Positions 56,804-64,000 of a DNA stretch of 64,000 nt are shown here, one piece after another. The translations under genes were made by a program, and so were the position numbers. Origin of the DNA: Apiospora phragmitis (lineage: Eukaryota > Ascomycota > Sordariomycetes > Amphisphaeriales > Apiosporaceae); contig JAQQWL010000006.1 of NCBI GenBank assembly GCA_038363925.1, positions 3,886,501 through 3,950,500 of the forward strand. The letters run 5' to 3'. Below the pieces are notes generated by a model, which searched no databases, was not told the origin of the DNA, and worked only from the letters and a program-made list of their open reading frames with translations. How positions within the stretch are numbered: position 1 is the first letter of the stretch; each line of letters starts with the position of its first letter.

Positions 56804-59800
56804 TTTAATTACTTTTATTCTTACGAATCACTACTTAAACCCTTAAGTAATAATACCATAAAAATTATATCTATACTTAACCCTAATAACACCGCCTAAT
56901 AAAAAAAGACTCCTATCGCCACCCCTAGCACCTCTTAACGGGACCTTACTATAAACGTCGATAATAACGATAACAATAACGAACCTACCCAATAAACACT
57001 AGTTAAACGAATTAAAAAATTTAAATAAAAAAGCGCTAATTATTAATATTATTATATTAAGTTCAAAAAAAAGCGTAACGAACTTTTAATTAAAAATACT
57101 TTAAAATAAATAATTTATAATATTAATAAGTTACGTAAAAAAATACGTTTTTTTTATATAATTATTAATATTATTTAAAACTTTATTATATTAAAAAAAA
57201 TATAAAGATTAATACATTAATACCTTTTAACGAAATAAGCGGAAACTTTTAAAACTTTTTTATTTAAATTAAAACTTATTAATAATTCTATAAAAAAATA
57301 TTTTAAAACGCTACTTAATAAATTATCTACGCCGCCTCGTTCTTTAAAAATAAAATACTCGTTTAATTTAAACCCTATTTAAACAAACTCGTAAAAAATA
57401 ATTAATAAATTAAACTATACCGCACAAAGGTATAACGCATCTTTAAAAGCTATAACGGCTTTAAATAAGCCTTTAAATTACTCTTTTAAAACCCCGATAA
57501 AAAACGACAGGCAGAAAAAAAACTTAAAACCTTTAAATAAAAAGGATTAACCGCTTTTTACATAACTAAGTTTTAATATATTATAACTCGACTAAATTAT
57601 ATTAAAACTAGAAAAATTATAATATATTACCGAGAATTAAAAAATAATATTAAAAACGAACTTAGCCAGCTTAACGCCCTTAATAACTTTTTTTTATATA
57701 TAAAGCTCATTATTAAAATTAATACTTATATATATAAACGATATTATAAAAAATAAAATAAATTTTAATAATAAATTAATTAAATTTAAATTAATACGGA
57801 GTAATTATATTAATATAATTATATACCGCTTAAAAATATTACGGTATATAATTATTATAATAAACTTATAAATTTTAATATTATTAAATATAGTAAATAA
57901 AATAAAAAGTTACGCGGCACTTATTATAATTATTAAAAACTAAGATATTACGTTTAAAAATATTAAATATTAAAAAAAGATTTCCGACGAATTTTAAATA
58001 AACAACACGTTAATACTATTAAAATAAAAAATACCTTTATAATAATTATTAAAAATAATAGCGTTATTATTAAATATAATAACTTATTTTAAATAATTTA
58101 TTATAATAATAAATATATTTTATACTTAACGGATAAAAAAGGTACTAAATAGTTCCTTAAAACCCCGAAAAGTAAGAAAAACTATAACCGAAGCGTTATA
58201 ATAATACAGAAAAAACGACCCTTTTTTTATAACAAAAATAATAATTTAATAAATAATATTATAAATTAATTAAAATAATTTATAAACTATAAACCCTTAA
58301 TAAATATATAAATAAACAAATTAATATATAAGATCGCTAAATTTAAAAACTTAAAAACCGATAAATAATTAATTATCCTTAATATTTTTACCCTAACTCG
58401 AAACACCTACGTTAAATACTTATTACGGCTAAGTTTAATTAAAAAATCTACGGTAATTACGCCGTAAAAAACAACTTATAAATTTCCCCTACGTATAAAA
58501 AATACTTCATACTCTTATAAATCTCGTACGTATATAATATTTATATAAAACACTTCGTAAAGAAACTTAAATATAAATAATTTCCTCGAAAGATCGGTAA
58601 ATAACCTATTACGTAACCACACCTAAATTATATTATTAAAAATTTAAACGTTAATCCTTAATAAATAACGCGCGTACCTACTAATATAAAAAAACTTACG
58701 ATAATTATAATAATATTACTTAAAAAAACGAAATTAAAAGAAATATTTCGAAAACTAATACCTTAAATACACCTAAGAAAAATCGCGAGCCTATAAACGT
58801 TTAAAAAAAAGCGCTTAACGCTTTTAAAATATATAAATATATACCCGATAAAAAAACCCCTTTAATATATTAAAAAGTTTATAAAACGTTTATAAATTAT
58901 TACGAACTTAGTAAACTTTCGAATTACTCGAAAAACCCGAATTTTAAATATTAAGGATAGTACTTCGTACGGGGAGGAGTATAAAAACACCCCTATTAAT
59001 ATATTAAAAAGCGCCCCATAAAGAACGGAAGAAATAATAACAACGATATAAAGATCGATTATAAGAAATTATTAATTACTTATAAGAGCAGCGTTCGAAA
59101 AACGGACGCTACTTATTATAAAAAGATAATAATAAACGGATTAAAATAAGTCCCTATATTAAATAATAGATAATCGAGCTATTTATAAATATATTATATT
59201 AATAATAAGTATAAAAAGAGTTTATATTAAAGCGTTACTCAATAACGGAGCGTAAAAAAACTATATTTTATTACGAATCATTAATTACTTTAAATTCGAA
59301 TAATAAGAGAAAAACGCCCTATATTAATTTAAAACCGTCAATAAAAGATTTATAACTTATAACAATAAAGAAGTATAGAAAAAAGTTACGAACCTTCCGG
59401 TTAATATTAAAAAACGTTATAAACGAATTACGTATAATATTACGGACGTTATAAAATACGATATAATTTTAAAAATATTTTAATTACGGGTAAATACTTT
59501 TAAAATTAATTAAAAAACAAGCTAACTTTAGTAAAATATACTAAAAAAAGGTTTAATCAATAAGTAACGGTTTAAAAAATAACCCCTTAATAAACTTAAA
59601 GTCTTTAAAGTATATATTATTATTAAAAAACCTAAGCTAAACGTTATAATAACTATATTAAAAAAATACCGGTAATTCGAAACACGTTTTAATAAGAAAT
59701 TAAAAATAGGCTTACCGCTTTATATATAATAAGATTAGAAAATACCTTTTAAAAATAAAAAAGAACCCCTATTTATACCTATATATAAACTTAACTAAGA

Positions 59801-62800
59801 ATACGAGTAAGCTTTAAAAAAGTATATTATAAAAAATCTCAAAAAAAGAGTTATATAATCATCCATATTACTAACAAGCTTCTTTATCCTCTTCGTCCTA
59901 AAAAAGAGTAAAAACGGGAAACCTAAATAACGTATATATATCGATTACCGAAAACTTAACGAAATTATTATTAAAAACCGATACCCCTTACTTTTAATCA
60001 GCGATTTACGAAATAAATTACTATACGCCAAAATCTTTATAATACTCGACCTCTTTAATATATATAACTTAATCTAAATTAAAAAAGGGAAAAAAATAGA
60101 AAACCGCGTTTCAAATTAAGTATAATTATTTCGAATATTAAGCTATACCGTTTAACTTAATTAATATATTAACTAACTTTTAATTTATAATTAATTATAT
60201 CTTACGAAAATATCTTAATAAGTTTATTATAATATACCTCGATAATATCCTTATTTATTTCGAAAACGACGAGTAATACCGAAAGTACGTAAAACTAATA
60301 CTTTAAAAGCTATAAAACGCTAACTTATTAATTAACTTAGAAAAAAACGAATTCTATTAACGATCCGTTATTTTTATAAAATACGTGATATTTTTAAGCG
60401 AAATTTAAATAAAACCTTCGAAAATCTTAACAATTAAAGAATAACTTACGCTTATAAGCGTTATAAAAGTTAAATCTTTCTTAAAATTAATTAATTATTA
60501 TCAGATTTTTATTTACGGATTTAATAAAATAACGATACTTTTAATAAGCCTAATAAAAAAGGACAAACTATTTTAATAAATAAAAAAAATAATGCTTTTT
60601 ACGATATTAAAAAATAAATTTTTAACGAACTAATACTTCGCGTAATAAACCCGTCTAAGCCCTTTAAAATCGAAACCGACGTATCGAACTATACGATTAA
60701 AGGATAACTTAATTAATAAAACGATAACGGAAAATCACACCCGGTCGTATTCTTTTTAAAAAAGCTTAATAAATTAGAGCTTAATTATTAAATCTATAAT
60801 AAAAAATTAATAATTATTATTAAAGTTTATAAAAAATAAAAATATTATTTTAACGAAATAATAAAACTAATTAAAATTTATACCGATTATAAAAACCTTA
60901 TAACGTTTATTATTATTAAAAAACTAAATAAATAATAAATATAATAGTTTAAATTCTTATTAAAATTTAACCTCATTATTATTTATTAAAAAAGTAACGA
61001 AAACGGTCGCGTCGACATATTAAGCTAATAACCGAACTACTAGGAAGAGGTTTCGCTTAAAACGCGGACTATCTTTACTTATAACTAAAACAATAACCTT
61101 ATACCGTCGAAATAATTAAACGCTACGAACCACGTCTAATATAATAATAATTAAGTTATTAAGTTTCGGTAATTTAACTAAACCCTTAACCCCGCGAACT
61201 ACCCGAGGGATCATTTTAAAAACCACGACGGTCTTACCTTTTACCGAAATAAGATCTATATCCTTAAGCGGTATCGCGAAGACTTTATTAAAGAATTCTA
61301 TAAATATTCTATATATAAATATTAAGGAGTATTTAAAACCTAAAAACGGATTATTAAATAATTTAATTATAAAAACCTTAAACTAATTATAACTAAAATA
61401 ATCAGTAAATATAACCTTTATAATAAAACTAAAGCTACTCGACACTAACTATATAAAAAACTACAGCCGATCCTACTATTAAATAAAATATAAAAAACTA
61501 TTATACTTAACTTCGTTATTAAACTACCTTTATTAAAAAAACCCCTAACTAAGGTTAGTTACGACAGTATCTTAATAATTACGGATAAGCTTACGAAATA
61601 CACTTATTTCTTACCGTATAAAGAATTTAACGATATTAATAACTTAGCGTATATATTTCTTCGAATAATTATTAACTAATACGGGCTACCCGAAACGATT
61701 ATTTCTAATAAAAATAAACTATTTACAGCTAAATTTTAAAAGTCGCTTATAATATAACTTAATATTAAATATAAACTATCTACGGCTTACTACCTCTAAA
61801 CGAACGAATAAACCGAGTAAATAAACTAAACTTTAAAATAATACTTACGTTACTATATTAATTACGAATAAAATAATTAAGTATAACTATTACTTATAAC
61901 TTACTTTACTTATAATAGCGTAAATAACGAAACTACACGCATTTTACTATTCCGAACAAATTACGAGTATAACCCGGAGGTCACTAAGAAACCCCTAGAA
62001 AGAGAACTAATACTAATCGCGACTATATAAATTAAAAAACTAAAGGAATTTTAAATTATATTATAATAAAACCTCACCTTCTTCTAATAACGAATAAAAA
62101 GACACGCCGACCGGATAAAATTAAAAGGACTAACCTTTAAAAAAAAAGAAAAGGTTTACTTATTACGACGAAATATTAAAATAAAACGATTAAGTAATAA
62201 ATTAAACTTTAAAAAAATAAAACTATTTAAAATTATAAAAATTATTTTAAAAACTAATTACCGATTATTACTATTTAAAACAATACGGATACACCTTATA
62301 TTTTATATTTTATTACTCGAGCCAGCGGCCGAAGGAACCTTAATCAATACGTAGCTAAAAATCGAAACAAATTAGTACGAGTATAAAATTAACGAAATTA
62401 TTAATAATAATAAAAAACGAAGCTTTTAATACCTCGTTTAATAAAAAGGTTACCTATTAAAAAATAATACCTAAAAACCTAGGAAGTACTTAGTAAACGC
62501 CGCGGAAGAATTATAGGAGTTTAAAAAAGAACGAGGTTAAAGTTTATCGCGTTCTAATCTACCACCCCTTCTTTAAATAAAAAGAGCACAGTATAGCTTC
62601 GAAACTAAATTCGTTAAAAAAAATAACTAAGTTATAACGCTATTCGGTTTTCTTAGACTTTATACAAGGAATAAATTTTTTAACTCGACTTAATATAATA
62701 AGTAAATATTATAATAAAAATATAACGAAAGAAAGGAAGGACTTACCAGGCCTTAATATAATAAGCGGGTAAAAGGTATTTAAAAAAACCTAGCGCTTCG

Positions 62801-62830
62801 GGGATAAAATAACTAAAAAAAGGAAAGTAA

Positions 62831-63468
62831 TATTATAACCTAACCTAATTATACGGCTAAAACCTATAAATTACCGGGCCGGATTTATAATACCCCGCCT
62901 AAGCTACGATATTACGGCTACCGACCGCGCTACTAATTATACTAATATAAACGCACCTATATTATAAAAGCGTACGGCGACTATAACGACGGTATCCCGA
63001 ATAATAACAGGCGGGACACGACCTAAAAGAGCAGTAAAAATAACGTCACGTGAGGGATTATAAGGATTACTAAAAACGACGAAGTGAGCCGGTGATCTAA
63101 CTAACGAGGGGATCACCCGGATCATTAGAATACGAAGGTGAGCTAAGTGATCTAACAGATCAGTAAAAGAGGAGATTAAATATATAAAGACGAACGTTCC
63201 CTATATATTTTATATAAATACTCTTTATTTTAATAATTAATTTAAATATTAATCTTAACTTATTAATAAAATAAACAGCTTTAATAAAACTATTATAAAT
63301 ATTTTTAAAATCTACGTACCTTAATTATCTCTTATTCTTACGAGCTATTACTTATTATATTAATAAAAGCGACTTCTATCGCACGTTTAAATACTCTTTC
63401 ATATTATTAATATAAACCCTAGTACGTCTTACTAGGTTTCTTTTAAAACCCGGATAACGTTCGTTATA
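62831..63468 (+). repeat. LTR of Gypsy copy 2 (3' LTR)
   Basis: A 638-bp repeat starting TATTATAACC right after the polypurine tract and ending CGTTCGTTATA. It keeps more C/G than the 5' LTR in its distal part (for example GATCACCCGGATCATTAG). Confidence 0.8.
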
Positions 63469-63477
63469 ATTTATAAT

Positions 63478-63549
63478 AAAGTTATTAAAGCTGTTTATTT
63501 TATTAATAAGTTAGATTAATATTTAAATTAATTATTAAAATAAAGAATA
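63478..63549 (-). repeat. Truncated LTR fragment, interrupted by a DNA transposon
   Basis: The stretch from GTTATTAAAGCTGTTTATTT to AAAATAAAGAATA matches the LTR part at 48305-48375 in the orientation of copy 1. It stops abruptly at a TA dinucleotide (63548-63549), where the next element begins. Confidence 0.65.
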
Positions 63550-64000
63550 ACGTATCCTATAAGCGAATATCTTATATAAGCGAATGTCTTATTTTTATAA
63601 ATTTCTTTATAGCCTTAACCTTTTTTTATATTTTTTTACGTCCGAAAATATTATAACTTTAAAAAGAGAGTAATATAATTTTAGCGTTTTAAGCGCTTTA
63701 AGAAGACTAATTTTAAGCGTATAAAGAGCTGCATTAATTTTTTACGTCTTATTAAAAACTTTATAATATAAACGAAATAATTAACCTATACGATACGAAA
63801 TATTTACGAATTTTTAAAAGCTTTTAAATTTTAAAAAAGATACGATTATTTAATATATTATTAATTTAAATACGCGATCGTTTCCTCCCCGGCTAAGTAA
63901 TATAAAAGATATAATGAATCGATTATTTAATTTACGCGACGCAGGATGTATCGGCGTTAATTAAGCCTCTAACTTTATACGATAATAACCAGACCTCCGG
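63550..64000 (+). mobile_element. Fot1/pogo-type DNA transposon, 5' part, RIP-degraded
   Basis: The element starts ACGTATCCTATAAGCG immediately after a TA, the target preference of Tc1/pogo elements, and has a subterminal repeat AAGCGAAT(A/G)TCTTAT at about 63557 and 63574. Downstream, conceptual translation with stops recalls the N-terminal DNA-binding part of pogo-like transposases: RYEIFTNF (about 63796), then SFPPRLSNIKDM (about 63880) and NLRDAGCIGVN with SNFIRR before the window edge. The DDE catalytic domain lies beyond the window. Stops at Trp/Gln positions show RIP. Confidence 0.72.

Larger units (their letters stand above)
56165..63468 (+). mobile_element. Gypsy-type LTR retrotransposon with chromodomain, copy 2, RIP-degraded
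   Basis: LTRs at 56165-56803 and 62831-63468 enclose the internal region on the plus strand, with a polypurine tract AAAAAAAGGAAAG just left of the 3' LTR. Order of remnants: gag (about 56820-58300), aspartic protease with the active site turned from an Asp-Ser-Gly type to KALLNNGA (about 59230), reverse transcriptase (IDYRKLNEIIIKNRYPL at about 59940; active-site box YLDNILIYF at about 60230), RNase H (ETDVSNYTIKG at about 60670), integrase (TKYTYFLPYKEF at about 61590; GLPETIISN at about 61685) and chromodomain (YLV, KGYLL and NAAEEL at about 62430-62510). This is the pol order of Gypsy elements. Stops, frameshifts and Asp-to-Asn changes make it non-functional. Confidence 0.88.

Noticed and set aside
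62937..63125. 62-codon minus-strand frame
   Set aside because: Lies inside the 3' LTR of copy 2, so it is repeat sequence and not a gene.

Overview
The window is nuclear DNA of a filamentous ascomycete (Pezizomycotina), probably a Sordariomycete. Evidence is the short GT-AG introns (about 48-120 nt), compact intron-poor genes, typical fungal families (CFEM protein, GPI-anchored proteins, PDR-type ABC transporter, GT90 glycosyltransferase, fungal RAP1) and a 17-kb AT-rich block carrying the footprint of repeat-induced point mutation (RIP). It splits at about 46.7 kb into a gene-bearing part of ordinary base composition and an AT-rich transposon graveyard.

Genic part, left to right: a broken dipeptidyl peptidase III gene; a GPI-anchored secreted protein; the DHHC palmitoyltransferase Swf1; the telomere protein RAP1 (BRCT, two Myb-like domains, ARID-like region, RCT); an EngB-type mitochondrial GTPase and a charged coiled-coil ORF that may be its C-terminal part; FMC1 (ATP synthase assembly); a PDR/ABC-G drug-efflux-type transporter; a thioesterase-fold protein without the serine nucleophile; a polytopic GT90 enzyme; an extended SDR epimerase/dehydratase; a CFEM GPI-anchored protein; a large disordered protein of unknown function; the Hsp90 co-chaperone AHA1; a secreted cysteine-containing protein; a small Tyr/Pro-rich protein; a conserved-looking nuclear-type protein; and a trans-aconitate-methyltransferase-like gene. 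These are mostly unrelated housekeeping and cell-surface genes. I see no biosynthetic cluster or operon-like system.

Several genes (RAP1, the ABC transporter, the methyltransferase, DPP III, possibly EngB) are each interrupted by single-nucleotide frame breaks, mostly in or beside homopolymer runs, which suggests sequence error as much as decay. DPP III additionally carries two in-frame nonsense codons.

AT-rich part (about 46.78-64.0 kb): two ~7.2-7.3-kb copies of one chromodomain-bearing Gypsy-type LTR retrotransposon in opposite orientation (48.13-55.33 kb minus, 56.17-63.47 kb plus), separated by a mosaic of further fragments of the same family, flanked on the left by older LTR-like pieces and on the right by a Fot1/pogo-type DNA transposon inserted at a TA inside another LTR fragment and running off the window. 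All coding capacity there is destroyed by C-to-T/G-to-A type changes (Trp and Gln codons become stops, catalytic Asp becomes Asn).

I found no convincing undescribed system. The most worthwhile leads are the non-catalytic thioesterase/coiled-coil fusion, the possible EngB/coiled-coil single gene, the frame-break pattern, and the nested RIP-degraded repeat block.
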